Below, piece by piece: positions 18,373 through 28,743 of a stretch of DNA of 64,000 nt. Position 1 is the stretch's first letter. Every line of letters begins with the position of its first letter. The translations under genes were made by a program, and so were the position numbers. The stretch lies in assembly GCF_014696675.1 (NCBI RefSeq), contig NZ_JACJQN010000009.1, positions 124,001 through 188,000 of the forward strand, written 5' to 3'. This stretch comes from Phormidium tenue FACHB-1052. Its GTDB lineage: Bacteria; Cyanobacteriota; Cyanobacteriia; Phormidesmidales; Phormidesmidaceae. The notes under the pieces were generated by a model. That model had not been told where the DNA came from. It saw only the letters and a program-made list of their open reading frames with translations, and did no database searches.

Positions 18373-19263
18373 TTAGGCGGCCTGATCTGTAGCTACGGCC
18401 TGAGTAGCCAGAGAAATAACTATGGCATCGTCGGGTTGAAGGGTGAAGCTGTTCCACCGATCTAGATATTGGGTGAGGTGATGGTCGCCCTGGGCAATGC
18501 GATCGCCCACCATCCCCCGCAGCCGCGATTCCTCTTCCAAGTACTGCTCCTCGCTAAAGAATCCTGCAAACCTTGCTGCCCGCAGCCACACCAGGTAGGT
18601 GCTCAGCGCATCGTACTGGCTCTGCGCCACGATCGATCGCAAGTCTCCCTCAACCCACCAATTCACCACATCATGGGGTTGCGCCCCTATCTGACCAGGA
18701 ATGCCCATCGCCGCTGCCAGTTCGTGCAGAGTAGGTGTAGCAATTCCCCAACCGCTGAGGACGTTTTTCAAATCGACATGGGCGTCGCCGTGGCGACTAA
18801 AGTAGTCGCTGCCCCAGCCCTTGTCAGCCCGGCGGCAAAACTCGGCTGCCGAAATGCCGGTTACCAATCCGCGCTGAAGCAAAATTGGCAGGTCAGCCGT
18901 TTGAGAATTGAAGCCGACTAGCTGAGGATGGTGTTGCCCCAGATAGCCCAGAAAAGTTGAAATGAGTTCGCCCTCATCCATGGGGCGATCGCCTTGTCTG
19001 GGCAAAGTGGTGAGCCGCAGGATAACCTCCCCGTTGGCTTGCTGCTCTCGCACCACTGCCGAAACCGCGACCACACGGCACAGCGCCGTTTTGAGATGGG
19101 GCCGAGGTTTCTCTGCCGTGGCTCCAGCCTTAGCCCACATCACCTCAAATACCTCAGCATCCGCTAGCGTTGCGGGCAGACCGTATACGCGCCGTCCCGA
19201 TGTCGGGTCGGGCACCCACTCCAAGTCAAAGGCGCATAGGTGCCGACTAACGGATTTAAACAT
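18373..19263 (-). CDS. Predicted 3'-5' exonuclease (DNA polymerase B exonuclease-like, DEDD)
   Basis: The 296-residue protein shows the DEDD exonuclease motifs: AFDLEWVP (Exo I, Asp and Glu), VGFNSQTADLPIL (Exo II), a metal-binding Asp in HVDLKNVLSGWG, and YDALSTYLVWLR (Exo III). This matches the stand-alone PolB-exonuclease-like family, which lacks a polymerase domain. The function may be DNA repair, RNA trimming or proofreading in trans. It forms a minus-strand pair with cbiX but the 90-bp gap argues for separate expression. Confidence 0.82.
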   Translation of the reverse strand: MFKSVSRHLCAFDLEWVPDPTSGRRVYGLPATLADAEVFEVMWAKAGATAEKPRPHLKTALCRVVAVSAVVREQQANGEVILRLTTLPRQGDRPMDEGELISTFLGYLGQHHPQLVGFNSQTADLPILLQRGLVTGISAAEFCRRADKGWGSDYFSRHGDAHVDLKNVLSGWGIATPTLHELAAAMGIPGQIGAQPHDVVNWWVEGDLRSIVAQSQYDALSTYLVWLRAARFAGFFSEEQYLEEESRLRGMVGDRIAQGDHHLTQYLDRWNSFTLQPDDAIVISLATQAVATDQAA

Positions 19264-19353
19264 GGCTGGCTGCCCCCTGGAAATGCTTAAAAACTGACCC
19301 AGGCCGCTGCCCAGGCGCTGTTTTTAGCATTCCCAGCCCAATTAGCTGAGCAT

Positions 19354-20397
19354 CTAGGGAACCTGCCAAGCCCGCTGATGGTAGTCGTCGGGTTCTGGAA
19401 AGAGATCTACGGGTTCGCCGTGATGATGCCCGTGATCGTGGCCGTGGCCGTGCCCGTGGCCATGATCGGTGTGAGCATGTCCGTGGTCATGCCCGTGACC
19501 GTGCTGACTGCCCCCGGCGGCAAGGCGAAACTTGCACATTTCGCAGTTCATCGCTACCTGGCCCAAATGGGTTTCGATTTCGCGATCGCGCAAAATCTGC
19601 ATCAACTGAGGATGGCTGCCCATCTCTGGCAGATAGCTCACCAACTGTTCTGGATGCGCCGCCTGCTCCTGCTGGGTAATATCCAAAATCTTCTTGATTA
19701 GCACGCCGGTAAAGAGAAAATAAGGCAGCACAATAATGCGTTTGGGTTCATACATCCGGGCGCGGCGAAAGCCCTCTTCTAGGCGCGGATGGGTGATGCC
19801 AATAAAGCAAATTTCCACCGTTTTATAGCGGCTGCCCTCCCACACAATACGGGCTAGCTTATAGACATCGCCGTTGGCATCAGGGTCGCTGGCCCCCCGG
19901 CCCACAAACAGCAGCACCGTGTCTTCGCGGGCAATGCCATTCGGGTTAAATCGAGGACTATCTAGTTCCGCCAATCGCTCCTGCCAAAGCTGAATGATGG
20001 CTGGGGTAATGCCAAAGTGGCGACCATAGTGAAATTTCACCTGGGGGTGGCGCTGGCGAGCCCGATCCAATTCATTGGTGACATCAAACTTGTTGTGGCG
20101 AGCCGCAAACAGCAAAATTGGCAGTACCGAGATATCGGTGTAGCCCTGCTCTACGCACCGATCGACCCCGTCTTGAATAGTGGGTTCTGTTAGCTCTAAA
20201 AAGCAGGGGATCACCGGGCGAGAAGTGTCGAGTGCTTGGTAGGCGGCGGCAAATTCTAGAACGCGATCGCGCCCCTCCAGATCGCGGCTACCGTGGCCCA
20301 CCAGCAGCAGCGGTCGCTGGGTCGGCAGCGGCGACCAGGTGCCCGTAGCGCTGGGCGAAAAATCATTGGGGGTAGTGATAATCGGTGCGATCGCCAT
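19354..20397 (-). CDS. cbiX: Sirohydrochlorin chelatase CbiX-like, two-domain with His-rich tail
   Basis: The 347-residue protein has two CbiX-type halves. The first starts [20 protein letters not shown] (the His is a metal and substrate ligand); the second starts [18 protein letters not shown] short linker with Cys residues (NCEMCKF) leads to a tail of alternating His, Gly and Asp (about residues 296-328). CbiX inserts Co2+ (or Fe2+ as SirB) into sirohydrochlorin for cobalamin or siroheme. The His tail probably stores or delivers the metal. Which metal is used cannot be decided from the sequence. Confidence 0.9.
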   Translation of the reverse strand: MAIAPIITTPNDFSPSATGTWSPLPTQRPLLLVGHGSRDLEGRDRVLEFAAAYQALDTSRPVIPCFLELTEPTIQDGVDRCVEQGYTDISVLPILLFAARHNKFDVTNELDRARQRHPQVKFHYGRHFGITPAIIQLWQERLAELDSPRFNPNGIAREDTVLLFVGRGASDPDANGDVYKLARIVWEGSRYKTVEICFIGITHPRLEEGFRRARMYEPKRIIVLPYFLFTGVLIKKILDITQQEQAAHPEQLVSYLPEMGSHPQLMQILRDREIETHLGQVAMNCEMCKFRLAAGGSQHGHGHDHGHAHTDHGHGHGHGHDHGHHHGEPVDLFPEPDDYHQRAWQVP

Positions 20398-20666
20398 AGG
20401 TGCTCAAAGTGCCGCAGTGATACTAAATCTAACCCTCAAGTCCAGTCCAAAGATATCACTCGTGAAAATCTGACCTATAGCGGCCTGAGCATAGGAGCAA
20501 GCGCTAACCTAGACCCAGTTCAACCCTCAAAGCCAAATTGACCACTGGATAATTCGGAGCCTAGGGCAAGATGACTATAAAATCGCAGCCAGATAAAAAT
20601 CAGTCTGCCTGGCTATCTTAGCCCAGGCTAGAGCGCAGAACCATCCTGGGGGTGGGCATTAACACG

Positions 20667-21494
20667 ATGGAAAAACTCACAGATGAGCCGCAAAAAGCAT
20701 GGCGCGAAGGTCAGAAACCGGCGCTGCGCGATCGCCTACGCAGCCACCTAGACACCACCGACACCATGCCTGGCCGAGTGGTCAATGGCGCGATCGTGCT
20801 GCTGATTTTTATGTCGGCCACTATTTTTGTCATCAAAAGCTACCCCATCTCTCCGGCCCTAGATGAATGGCTAGACATTCTCGACTGGCTGATCGTGTTG
20901 GCCTTCACTTTTGAGTACGGTCTGCGCCTCTGGACAGCCCCACGCCCCTGGCAATACGCCTTTAGCCTCTACGGCCTGATCGACCTAATCGCCATTCTGC
21001 CCTCTTGGATTGGCGTCTTTGACATTCGGTTTTTGCGCTTTTTTAGGTCACTACGAATTTTGCGCCTAGTGCGCATCTTCAACGACCGGCTCTGGTTTGG
21101 CCAAGTCACCAGCACCGACAGCCTAATTTTGATTCGCATTTTGCTTACGTTAGGAGCAATTATTTTTATCTACTCCGGCCTGATTTTTCAAGTCGAGCAC
21201 CCCAGCAACCCTGAAGACTTTGGCACGTTTTTAGACGCGCTCTACTTCGCCGTAGTCACGATGACCACCGTGGGCTACGGCGACGTTACCCCCATCTCAG
21301 AAGCCGGGCGAGGGCTGACAGTAATGATGATTCTCACCGGCATTGCCCTGATCCCCGCCCAAATTAGCCGCTTGATCCGGCAATTGGGCAAGGTCTCCCA
21401 GCCGCAGCACCTGCCTTGCCCCGGCTGCGGCCTCACCCTCCACGATGACGATGCCCAATTTTGCAAACGTTGCGGTACTCTTCTAGAGCCCTAG
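20667..21494 (+). CDS. Voltage-gated-like potassium channel with C-terminal zinc ribbon
   Basis: Six transmembrane segments are visible. The S4 segment has regularly spaced arginines (FLRFFRSLRILRLVRIF), and the pore loop carries the K+ selectivity filter TTVGYGD at about residues 199-206. The last 30 residues form a Cys4 zinc ribbon (CPGCG ... CKRCG). It is likely a voltage-sensing K+ channel like cyanobacterial SynK. I prefer the ATG at 20667; an in-frame GTG at 20652 adds five residues. The zinc ribbon on a channel is unusual and may be a regulatory or assembly module. Confidence 0.9.
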   Translation: MEKLTDEPQKAWREGQKPALRDRLRSHLDTTDTMPGRVVNGAIVLLIFMSATIFVIKSYPISPALDEWLDILDWLIVLAFTFEYGLRLWTAPRPWQYAFSLYGLIDLIAILPSWIGVFDIRFLRFFRSLRILRLVRIFNDRLWFGQVTSTDSLILIRILLTLGAIIFIYSGLIFQVEHPSNPEDFGTFLDALYFAVVTMTTVGYGDVTPISEAGRGLTVMMILTGIALIPAQISRLIRQLGKVSQPQHLPCPGCGLTLHDDDAQFCKRCGTLLEP

Positions 21495-21567
21495 TTGGCG
21501 AGCCCTTCAGCCGCGCTGTTATCTCAGTGACGAAACATAACGATTATTGAAAAAACAAATATGCCTT

Positions 21568-21595
21568 TTGCCGGATACAGTGTTTCCGGTACAAT
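21568..21595 (+). promoter_or_regulatory. Putative sigma-70 promoter for ftsE
   Basis: TTGCCG (-35, 21568-21573) and TACAAT (-10, 21590-21595) are separated by 16 bp and lie about 110 bp before the preferred ftsE ATG. It is a plausible but non-consensus promoter read by eye. Confidence 0.45.
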
Positions 21596-21705
21596 AGCCA
21601 CCCAAAAGCCCCGTCAGCTCTGTCCTCGGTGCTGGCTGCGCAGTTCATACGTTTTTGTCAGCCTCACCCTTGAGTCTGTCTAGCCCATCTCAGTTAGGAC
21701 GTTCC

Positions 21706-22545
21706 ATGACTTCTGTGCTCCATCGCCCCACCGACGACGCCAAATTGTCTGGTCTTCCCGAAGACATCAGGGCCAGGCTACAAGACCGCTTCAAGCTTGT
21801 AGTGCCTGCCCGCTCCACCGCCGACCCTTCCCCTGCCCCCGTGCTCGACGCCGCTCCCCCCAAAGACCCAACTGTTCAGCCAATCGTTTCTCTCAACAAT
21901 GTTGAGAAGGTCTACGCCAACGGCAGCAAGGCCCTGGCCGGTGTCAATCTAACTGTCAACCCCGGCGACTTTCTTTTCGTCACCGGCCCCTCTGGTTCAG
22001 GCAAATCAACGCTGCTCAAACTGCTCTACGGCTACGAACGCCCCACAGGCGGCAATATTCTCGTGGGCGATGAACCCATTTCTGACTTGCGGGGCAACCG
22101 CCTAGCCATGATGCGCCGCCGGATTGGCGTTGTATTTCAAGACTACAAGCTAATTCCTAAGCGCACCGTGGCCGAGAATGTGGCCTTTGTGCTGTGGGCT
22201 CAGGGCTTCACCCGCAAAGAAATTCACCGCCGCCTCTGGCCCACCCTCAAAATGGTTGGTCTCCAGGGCAAGGCCCAGTGCTTCCCCGACGAGCTCTCTG
22301 GCGGCGAGCAGCAGCGAGTCAGCATTGCCCGTGCCGTGGTCAGCACCCCTCCGCTGCTGCTGGCCGACGAGCCCACCGGCAACCTGGATGCGGAGAACTC
22401 CCTTCAGGTGATCAAGATCCTCAAAAAGCTCAACTCCATCGGCATTACTGTCATCGTCACTACCCACGATGAGCATCTAGTCCGCATCTCAAACCACCCA
22501 GTGGTGCAGATTAAGAACGGTCGCCTGCATCACCTGCGCCGGTAG
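21706..22545 (+). CDS. ftsE: FtsE-like ABC ATPase (cell division)
   Basis: A single ABC nucleotide-binding domain has Walker [11 protein letters not shown]-loop VVFQDYKL, signature LSGGEQQRV, Walker [10 protein letters not shown] and H-loop TTHDEHLV. FtsE couples to the permease FtsX to drive peptidoglycan hydrolysis at the septum. The ATG at 21706 is preferred because AGGA lies 6 nt upstream; the frame also allows a TTG at 21655. Even so, about 65 residues precede the core, a disordered Pro/Ser/Ala-rich extension not found in typical 220-240-residue FtsE. FtsX is not adjacent. Confidence 0.85.
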   Translation: MTSVLHRPTDDAKLSGLPEDIRARLQDRFKLVVPARSTADPSPAPVLDAAPPKDPTVQPIVSLNNVEKVYANGSKALAGVNLTVNPGDFLFVTGPSGSGKSTLLKLLYGYERPTGGNILVGDEPISDLRGNRLAMMRRRIGVVFQDYKLIPKRTVAENVAFVLWAQGFTRKEIHRRLWPTLKMVGLQGKAQCFPDELSGGEQQRVSIARAVVSTPPLLLADEPTGNLDAENSLQVIKILKKLNSIGITVIVTTHDEHLVRISNHPVVQIKNGRLHHLRR

Positions 22546-22667
22546 TTTACGTTCCTTAACATCAACCGGTGTGCCTTATCCAATCAATAGGATAATGATC
22601 AGAGCTAACATTCAGGCGGTCTCACCCTGAGCCGCCGAATGACTTTGGACTCTGAGAGGAACGTGCT

Positions 22668-23969
22668 TTGGTCAGTACAGCCCCATTTAAGACAGCAAAA
22701 TCACAAGAAATTTTCTCCGCTGCCCAAAACCTCATGCCGGGCGGCGTCAACTCTCCGGTACGAGCCTTCAAGTCGGTGGGCGGGCAGCCTATCGTATTTG
22801 ACCGCGTCAAGGGTGCCTACATCTGGGATGTGGACGGCAATCAATATATCGACTACGTAGGCACCTGGGGGCCTGCTATCTGCGGTCATGCCCACCCCGA
22901 AGTGCTGGCGGCTCTGGCAGCGGCTTTAGAAAAGGGCACGAGTTTTGGCGCACCCTGCTACCTTGAGAACGTGCTGGCCGAAATGGTGATTCAAGCGGTG
23001 CCTAGCATCGAGATGGTGCGCTTTGTGAACTCTGGCACCGAAGCCTGTATGGCCGTGCTGCGGCTAATGCGGGCCTATACCGGGCGCAACAAAATCATCA
23101 AATTCTCGGGTTGCTACCACGGCCACGCCGATATGTTCTTGGTGCAGGCGGGTTCTGGTGTCGCCACCTTGGGCTTGCCCGACTCCCCTGGAGTACCCAA
23201 ATCGGCCACCAGCGACACCCTCACCGCTCCTTACAATGACCTTGAAGCGGTCAAGGCCCTCTTCGCCCAAAACCCTGGAGAAATCGCCGGGGTGATTCTA
23301 GAGCCGGTGGTCGGTAACGCTGGGTTTATCACCCCCGATGGCGGGTTTCTAGAAGGGCTACGAGAAATTACCCGCGAAAACGATGCGTTGCTGGTGTTCG
23401 ACGAAGTGATGACCGGCTTCCGCATTGCCTATGGTGGTGCCCAGGCCAAATTTAACGTCACTCCCGACCTCACTACTCTAGGTAAGGTGATTGGCGGCGG
23501 CTTGCCCGTAGGTGCCTACGGCGGTCGTCGCGACATTATGGAAATGATCGCCCCGGCTGGGCCGGTTTACCAGGCAGGAACCCTGTCGGGTAACCCCCTG
23601 GCTATGACGGCAGGCATCAAAACCCTGGAGCTGCTCCAGCGGCCTGGCACCTACGACGAGCTCGATCGCCTGACGAAGAAGCTCATCGACGGTCTACTTC
23701 AGGTGGCACGGGATGCGGGCCATGCCGTATACGGTGGCCACATCAGTGCCATGTTTGGCATGTTCTTCCATGCGGGGCCGATCAGCAACTTTGAAGACGC
23801 CAAGGGAGCTGATCTGGAGAAGTTTAGCCGCTTCCACCGGGGCATGCTGGAGCGCGGTGTTTACCTGGCACCGTCGCAGTTTGAGGCTGGGTTTACCTCT
23901 CTAGCCCACACCGATGCCGATATTGACGCTACGATCGCAGCCGCCCGCGACGTGCTGGCAACTCTGTAA
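22668..23969 (+). CDS. hemL: Glutamate-1-semialdehyde 2,1-aminomutase HemL
   Basis: The 433-residue class-III aminotransferase has the PLP-binding Lys in [25 protein letters not shown] around residue 145 and FDEVMTGFR before the Lys. It makes 5-aminolevulinate in the C5 pathway, feeding haem, chlorophyll and phycobilins. The start is TTG at 22668: AGAGGA lies seven bases upstream and the resulting length matches characterised cyanobacterial HemL. A bidirectional terminator follows its stop codon. Confidence 0.96.
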   Translation: MVSTAPFKTAKSQEIFSAAQNLMPGGVNSPVRAFKSVGGQPIVFDRVKGAYIWDVDGNQYIDYVGTWGPAICGHAHPEVLAALAAALEKGTSFGAPCYLENVLAEMVIQAVPSIEMVRFVNSGTEACMAVLRLMRAYTGRNKIIKFSGCYHGHADMFLVQAGSGVATLGLPDSPGVPKSATSDTLTAPYNDLEAVKALFAQNPGEIAGVILEPVVGNAGFITPDGGFLEGLREITRENDALLVFDEVMTGFRIAYGGAQAKFNVTPDLTTLGKVIGGGLPVGAYGGRRDIMEMIAPAGPVYQAGTLSGNPLAMTAGIKTLELLQRPGTYDELDRLTKKLIDGLLQVARDAGHAVYGGHISAMFGMFFHAGPISNFEDAKGADLEKFSRFHRGMLERGVYLAPSQFEAGFTSLAHTDADIDATIAAARDVLATL

Positions 23970-24033
23970 GTTGTTCAGTTGGTGCGTCACCCTGAGCGAT
24001 GACGCACCCCAGGACAGCTAGCCCACCTAAAAC

Positions 24034-24066
24034 AAAACCCCGGATTCTTGAAGAATTCGGGGTTTT
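24034..24066. terminator. Bidirectional intrinsic terminator between hemL and apcD
   Basis: A 33-nt hairpin with a 16-bp stem (one mismatch) runs from AAAACCCC to GGGGTTTT, so a T-run follows the stem on both strands. It lies between the convergent stops of hemL and apcD and can serve both genes. Confidence 0.85.
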
Positions 24067-24094
24067 AGCTTTCGCTAGGAAGGTTTTGCTAGAA

Positions 24095-24580
24095 CTATGA
24101 CATCGCTTGGATGATGTAGTCAAAATAGGGCTGAGCTTCAGCAGCGTCTTCGTCAGACAGCAGATTGAGGGAAGCCTCTTTCAAACAGCGAATGGCTTCA
24201 GCCATGCCGGGCACGGGCACGTCTAGGGCGTTGTACATTTCGCGGACACCCACGATGCCGATGGCCTCAATGGGGGTCTGGTCGCCCGCTAGCACGCCGT
24301 AGGTGACCAGGCGCAAATACCAGCCGTAGTCACGAATGCAGAGGGCACGCTGCTTTTGACCATAGGCATTGCCGCCGGGGGCGATGAAGTCAGGCCGTCG
24401 CCGCCATAGCTCTCTGCTGGCCTGGTCAACAATCTTTTTCTCGTTCTCAGACAAGGTAGCGGCAATGCGGGTGCGCTGCTCGCCAGTCTTCAAAAATTCT
24501 TCAATGGCCTTGAGCTCGCCGGTGGTTGGGTAGCGCAGCTCGTCGTCGGCATTCAAAATAACTTGGCTAACAACAGACAT
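24095..24580 (-). CDS. apcD: Allophycocyanin alpha-B subunit ApcD
   Basis: The 161-residue phycobiliprotein begins [18 protein letters not shown] and contains the chromophore Cys in [15 protein letters not shown] (Cys at about residue 81). The segment [15 protein letters not shown] and the ending [10 protein letters not shown] match ApcD rather than ApcA, whose N terminus and residues around the chromophore differ. ApcD is a terminal emitter of the phycobilisome core and favours energy transfer to photosystem I. It is monocistronic, as is usual for apcD. Confidence 0.93.
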   Translation of the reverse strand: MSVVSQVILNADDELRYPTTGELKAIEEFLKTGEQRTRIAATLSENEKKIVDQASRELWRRRPDFIAPGGNAYGQKQRALCIRDYGWYLRLVTYGVLAGDQTPIEAIGIVGVREMYNALDVPVPGMAEAIRCLKEASLNLLSDEDAAEAQPYFDYIIQAMS

Positions 24581-24807
24581 AGTTAAAAATGACGGGATGA
24601 CCTTTTTCCATAGCTAGTTTAACGACTTGGGGGTCATCAGGGAAAGTTAAATTCTCATTTAGTTGCCAATGTCAAAGGCGCTTCAGATGGGTTGACTGGG
24701 GCGACAAACAAGCTAAAACGTCCATTCTATGGGGAATTTTTAGGGATTACTCAGTGTTCTTCTGGTGAGAATGCAGAGCGTTTTCGTAACGCTTTTGCAA
24801 CAATTGG

Positions 24808-25758
24808 CTAGGTGAAAAGGTCAGCGCGGGGGCGGAAGCGTTCGGTTTGGCGGAGTTCTTCGTAGAGGGCTTTTTCGCGATCGCTTAGCCCCGTCGGCAC
24901 CACCACCTCTAGCTCCACAATTTGGTCGCCTCGGCCTTCTTTGCCAACGGGGTAGCCCCGCCCCGGCAGCTGCAGGACTTGCCCAGTCTGCGCCCCCTGG
25001 GGCAGACTGGTGCGCACGGGGCCATCCAGCGTGGGGATATCGATGGCGCTGCCCAGGGCAGCCTCACTGGGGGTGATGGGCAGCCGGCAGTACACATCGT
25101 TGCCCCGAAGGGTGTAGAACGGGTGCGGATCAACCTGAATGCGCAGGTACAGGTTGCCACCGCCTACCCCCTGGCCTCGCAGGCGAATGCGCTGCCCGGT
25201 AACCATGCCAGCGGGCATGTTGACCTCTAGCGATCGCCCATCCTCTAAACGAATGCGCTCTCGCCCACCCCGAAAGGCTTTTTCGAGGGGCACGGTGAGG
25301 TCGGCCTCGGCATCGCGGCGGCCAGCGCTGGTGGACGGGCTGTAGGTAGCGGTGTTGGCAGGGTAGCCATCGTCGTCGCTAGCACTACGGCGGGGCGGGC
25401 GACGGTTGAGCAGCTGGTCGACAAAGACGTTGAAGTCAGGAAATTCGCCAAAGCCAAAGTCTTCTAAGGAAATCCGCCCGCTGAAAAGATCGCTAACGAC
25501 CGATTTGCCCTGACCTTTCTTAAAGCCCTCCTGCTGCCAGTACTCGCTAAATTTCTCGTACTGAGCGCGCTTTTCGTCGTCGGAGAGCACGGTGTAGGCT
25601 TCGCTGAGCAGCTTAAATTGATCCTCTGCCGCCTGGTCGCCAGGGTTGAGGTCGGGGTGGTACTGCCGGGCCAGCTTGCGGTAGGCCTGCTTGATGTCGC
25701 TAAAGGTTGCTTCTCTGGAAACCCCCAGAATGTCGTAGTAGTTCCGAAAGTTCTCCAT
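24808..25758 (-). CDS. dnaJ: J-domain protein without zinc finger (DnaJ/CbpA type)
   Basis: The J domain covers residues 5-70, with the catalytic HPD in QYHPDLNPGD. It is followed by a disordered Ser/Arg/Asp linker and the C-terminal substrate-binding beta domains (KAFRGGRERIRLEDGRSL, then IQVDPHPFYTLRG). There are no CxxCxGxG zinc repeats, so it is a class-II/CbpA-like J-protein. It lies 96 bp after dnaK on the same strand and is presumably its co-chaperone; the arrangement resembles the cyanobacterial dnaK3-dnaJ pair. Confidence 0.93.
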   Translation of the reverse strand: MENFRNYYDILGVSREATFSDIKQAYRKLARQYHPDLNPGDQAAEDQFKLLSEAYTVLSDDEKRAQYEKFSEYWQQEGFKKGQGKSVVSDLFSGRISLEDFGFGEFPDFNVFVDQLLNRRPPRRSASDDDGYPANTATYSPSTSAGRRDAEADLTVPLEKAFRGGRERIRLEDGRSLEVNMPAGMVTGQRIRLRGQGVGGGNLYLRIQVDPHPFYTLRGNDVYCRLPITPSEAALGSAIDIPTLDGPVRTSLPQGAQTGQVLQLPGRGYPVGKEGRGDQIVELEVVVPTGLSDREKALYEELRQTERFRPRADLFT

Positions 25759-25761
25759 GCA

Positions 25762-25803
25762 GGGTGGATGGGTGGGCGGGTTAGGGGGTTAGGGGGTGGA
25801 TGG
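25762..25803. repeat. Short tandem G-rich intergenic repeat
   Basis: Between dnaJ and dnaK the spacer is built from repeated GGATGG, GGGTTA and GGGGG words. Similar low-complexity words occur in other spacers of the window (50315-50368 on the other strand), suggesting a dispersed family of short tandem repeats. Confidence 0.5.
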
Positions 25804-25854
25804 TCTTGTTTGCCGATTCATCCCCCTACTTGGCAGGGTGAGGTGAAGGGTGGT

Positions 25855-28743
25855 TTAGAGCCACTCGTCGCGATCGCTCCAGTTGTCGCCGTCATAGCGG
25901 GGGGCAGGGCGGCGATTGTCTTGGCGCGGGGGCACTGGTCTGGCAGCGTCAGGCCCGCGTTCCGGGGAGGCAGGCCGTGAGCGATTCTCTGGCGCTGGGT
26001 TTTCAGCAGGGCGATTCGATGCGGGCTGCCCCCAAAGGTCATCCTCCCAGCTATTGTCTTGGCGAGGGACAGCAGGGGCAGTACTGGGTCGAGTTTCTGG
26101 TGGAGACGCGTTGCGAGCGTAAGGGTCATAGCCCTGATTATCGTAGCCACGGTTCCCAGAGCGCTCTGCTCCAGCATCGCGTCCGGCATTACCATAGCCT
26201 GACTCAGGGGCGCTAGGTTGGTCGTAGCGGGGATCATCGTAGCCCGATTGACCGTAGTCAGCATCGCCATAGCTGGGGCGAGCAGGTTCAGGGTTTTGCG
26301 TTCTGGGGGCGTCCTCCGCAGGGAATCGACCATAGTCTTGCCCATAGTCTTGGCGACCATAGCCGGACTGATCGTAGCCACGATAGTCGTCGGCAGCGGG
26401 TTGGGTATCGCCTGACGGTCTGTAGTCTTGGCGATCGTAATCCTGGCGATCGTAGCCAGGTTGCCCGTAGTCTTGGCGGCCATAGTCTGAGGCGGGCGGC
26501 TGAGGACGGCTGGGTTCTTGGGAGCGGTCGTAGCCGTTGCCGTAGCCCTGGCTGTCGTAGCCAGAGTTGCCGTAGCTAGAGCCGCCGCTGGGGCGATTCC
26601 CTGAGGGGGAGGCTCCGCGATCGCTGTACCCCTGACTCCCGTAGCCTTGATCGCCGTAGCCTTGGCTGCCGTAGCTTGGGTTGTTGTAACCCTGACCGTT
26701 GTAGCCGGTCGTACCGTAGGCACGGTTGTCGTAGGCTGGGCTACCGTAGCGCTGTCCACCCGCTCCGCCGCGATTGTCGTAGTCCCAGTCCTCGTCCCAG
26801 TTGCCCCAGGAGGTAGAGCCTTGGTAGCCGTAGTTGGGCCGCGCATCCAAGTCGTCGTCGAAGGAGAAGGTCTTCTTCAAGGTGTTGCCGATCTGGCCGA
26901 GGATGCCGCCTTCGGGGGCATCCTCAGCTTCGTAGAGGTAGGCCTCGCGGTTGAGGTCGTAGAGTTCGTCTTGCAGCTCGGCCTGAGCCATGTCGATACC
27001 GCGCTCATCGCTTTGCTCTAGGTAGTCGCGCAGTTCTTGCACTAACCCTTCAATGCGGCGACGGCGATCGCGGGCAAACTGCATGCCAAAGTCAAGGGCC
27101 ACCTCCCGCAGCAGTCGCTCGGCTTGGAAGGTCAGGGCTTCAGCCCGGTTGCGCTTCTCGACCCGCTCACGCTGGAGGCGATCGGTTTCGGCAAACTCCT
27201 CCGCCTCACGGATCATCCGCTGCACTTCGCCTTCTTCGAGGTTAGACGCGCCCTGCACGGTCAGACTCTGCTCGCGTCCGGTGGTCTTATCCATCGCCGA
27301 CACCTGCAAGATGCCGTTGGCGTCAATGTCAAAGGACACCAGCACCTGGGGCACACCGCGCGGCGCGGGAGGAATGCCCATCAGCTTGAAGCGGCCCAGG
27401 GATTTGTTGTCGGCCCCCATCTCGCGCTCGCCCTGGAGCACATGCACCTCCACCGAGGTCTGGTTGTTTTCAGAGGTCGAGAAAATATCCGATCGCCGCA
27501 CCGGAATCGTGGTGTTGCGAGGAATCACCTTTTTCATCACGCCGCCGATGGTCTCCAGCCCCAGGGAGAGCGACGTGACATCCAGCAGCATGATGTCTTG
27601 CACTTCTTGGGTGATGATGCCCGCCTGCACGGCAGCGCCCACGGCAACGGCTTCGTCAGGGTTCACGTTTTGGCTGGGTTCGAGGCCAATCAACCCGCGC
27701 ACCAAGTCCTGCACCATGGGCATGCGGCTGCCTCCGCCCACCAGCACCACTTCGTCAATGTCGTTGGGGGTCAGGCCCGCATCGCTGAGCGCTTGCTTGA
27801 GAGGAGCGCGCAGAGCGCTGACCAGGTCGCCACAGAGACCTTCGAACTGCGATCGGCTCAGACGCGTCTCAATATGCTTAGGGCCTTCAGGGCTAGCGGT
27901 GATAAACGGCAGGCTAATCTCGGTGCTGGCCACGCCAGAAAGCTCAATCTTGGCTTTCTCAGCCGCCTCAGTTAGTCGCTGTAGGGCCTGGCGATCTTTC
28001 CGTAGGTCAATGCCTTCTTTTTCAAGAAACTCATCGGCCAGCCAGTCAACGATTTTGGTGTCGAAGTTGGTGCCCCCCAGCTGGGTATCGCCCGAGGTTG
28101 ATCGCACCTCAAACACCCCATCGCCCACATCGAGAATCGACACGTCAAAGGTGCCACCCCCCAGGTCAAACACCAGGATGGTCTCGTTCTGCACCTGGTC
28201 GAGGCCGTAGGCCAACGCCGCCGCCGTCGGCTCGTTCAAAATGCGCTTGACTTCCAGCCCAGCAATGCGCCCGGCATTGCGGGTGGCCTGGCGCTGGGCA
28301 TCGTTAAAATAGGCGGGCACGGTGATCACCGCCCCGGTCACCGGCTGGCCCAGGTAGCGGCTGGCCTCATCCGCCAGCTTGCGCAGCACGATCGCCGAAA
28401 TTTCTTCCGGGGCAAAGTCTTTTTCGAGGCGGGGGCAGCGGATCTTAACGTTGCCCAAATCGTCGCGGCGAATGGTGTAGGGCACCCGCTTAGAGGATGG
28501 GTCAAGTTCCGCGTAGCGACGCCCCATATAGCGCTTGACGCTGTAGAAAGTGTTTTGGGGATTGAGCACCGCCTGCCTGCGGGCCATCTGCCCCACTAGC
28601 CGCTCGCCCTCTTTGCTAAACGCCACTACCGAGGGCGTAGTCCGCATCCCTTCGGCGTTGGCAATCACTACCGGCTTGCCGCCCTCCATTACAGAGACCA
28701 CGGAGTTGGTCGTACCCAGGTCGATGCCAACTACTTTTCCCAT
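25855..28743 (-). CDS. dnaK: Hsp70 chaperone DnaK with long Tyr/Gly-rich low-complexity tail (DnaK3-like)
   Basis: Residues 1 to about 630 are a normal Hsp70: ATPase start [15 protein letters not shown], phosphate loop [16 protein letters not shown], adenosine motif LVGGGSRMP, then substrate-binding domain and helical lid. From about residue 633 to 962 there is an extended disordered tail rich in Tyr, Gly, Gln, Asp and Ser, with recurrent YGxQGY, YDxQ and QDYG units. The last residues, WSDRDEWL, look like the conserved acidic tail end of cyanobacterial DnaK. The J-protein downstream supports a DnaK3-type pair; DnaK3 associates with thylakoids and ribosomes. The tail resembles prion-like condensate-forming domains. 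Confidence 0.93.
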   Translation of the reverse strand: MGKVVGIDLGTTNSVVSVMEGGKPVVIANAEGMRTTPSVVAFSKEGERLVGQMARRQAVLNPQNTFYSVKRYMGRRYAELDPSSKRVPYTIRRDDLGNVKIRCPRLEKDFAPEEISAIVLRKLADEASRYLGQPVTGAVITVPAYFNDAQRQATRNAGRIAGLEVKRILNEPTAAALAYGLDQVQNETILVFDLGGGTFDVSILDVGDGVFEVRSTSGDTQLGGTNFDTKIVDWLADEFLEKEGIDLRKDRQALQRLTEAAEKAKIELSGVASTEISLPFITASPEGPKHIETRLSRSQFEGLCGDLVSALRAPLKQALSDAGLTPNDIDEVVLVGGGSRMPMVQDLVRGLIGLEPSQNVNPDEAVAVGAAVQAGIITQEVQDIMLLDVTSLSLGLETIGGVMKKVIPRNTTIPVRRSDIFSTSENNQTSVEVHVLQGEREMGADNKSLGRFKLMGIPPAPRGVPQVLVSFDIDANGILQVSAMDKTTGREQSLTVQGASNLEEGEVQRMIREAEEFAETDRLQRERVEKRNRAEALTFQAERLLREVALDFGMQFARDRRRRIEGLVQELRDYLEQSDERGIDMAQAELQDELYDLNREAYLYEAEDAPEGGILGQIGNTLKKTFSFDDDLDARPNYGYQGSTSWGNWDEDWDYDNRGGAGGQRYGSPAYDNRAYGTTGYNGQGYNNPSYGSQGYGDQGYGSQGYSDRGASPSGNRPSGGSSYGNSGYDSQGYGNGYDRSQEPSRPQPPASDYGRQDYGQPGYDRQDYDRQDYRPSGDTQPAADDYRGYDQSGYGRQDYGQDYGRFPAEDAPRTQNPEPARPSYGDADYGQSGYDDPRYDQPSAPESGYGNAGRDAGAERSGNRGYDNQGYDPYARNASPPETRPSTAPAVPRQDNSWEDDLWGQPASNRPAENPAPENRSRPASPERGPDAARPVPPRQDNRRPAPRYDGDNWSDRDEWL

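Noticed and set aside
24095-24580. Alternative assignment of apcD as apcA
   Set aside because: N-terminal and chromophore-flanking residues fit ApcD, and no apcB neighbours it, as it would for apcA.
25818-26846. 342-codon minus-strand ORF over the dnaK tail
   Set aside because: It is an out-of-frame reading of the repetitive tail, giving Thr/Ala-rich nonsense. The DnaK frame has the conserved acidic end.
25900-26850. CRISPR-like repeats in the 26-kb region
   Set aside because: The regularity comes from codons of the Tyr/Gly-rich DnaK tail in an open frame; there are no uniform spacers.
27053-28210. 385-codon antisense ORF over dnaK (and a similar 283-codon one)
   Set aside because: It lies opposite the conserved Hsp70 ATPase and substrate-binding domains, its translation is low-complexity, and it results from GC-rich codon bias.
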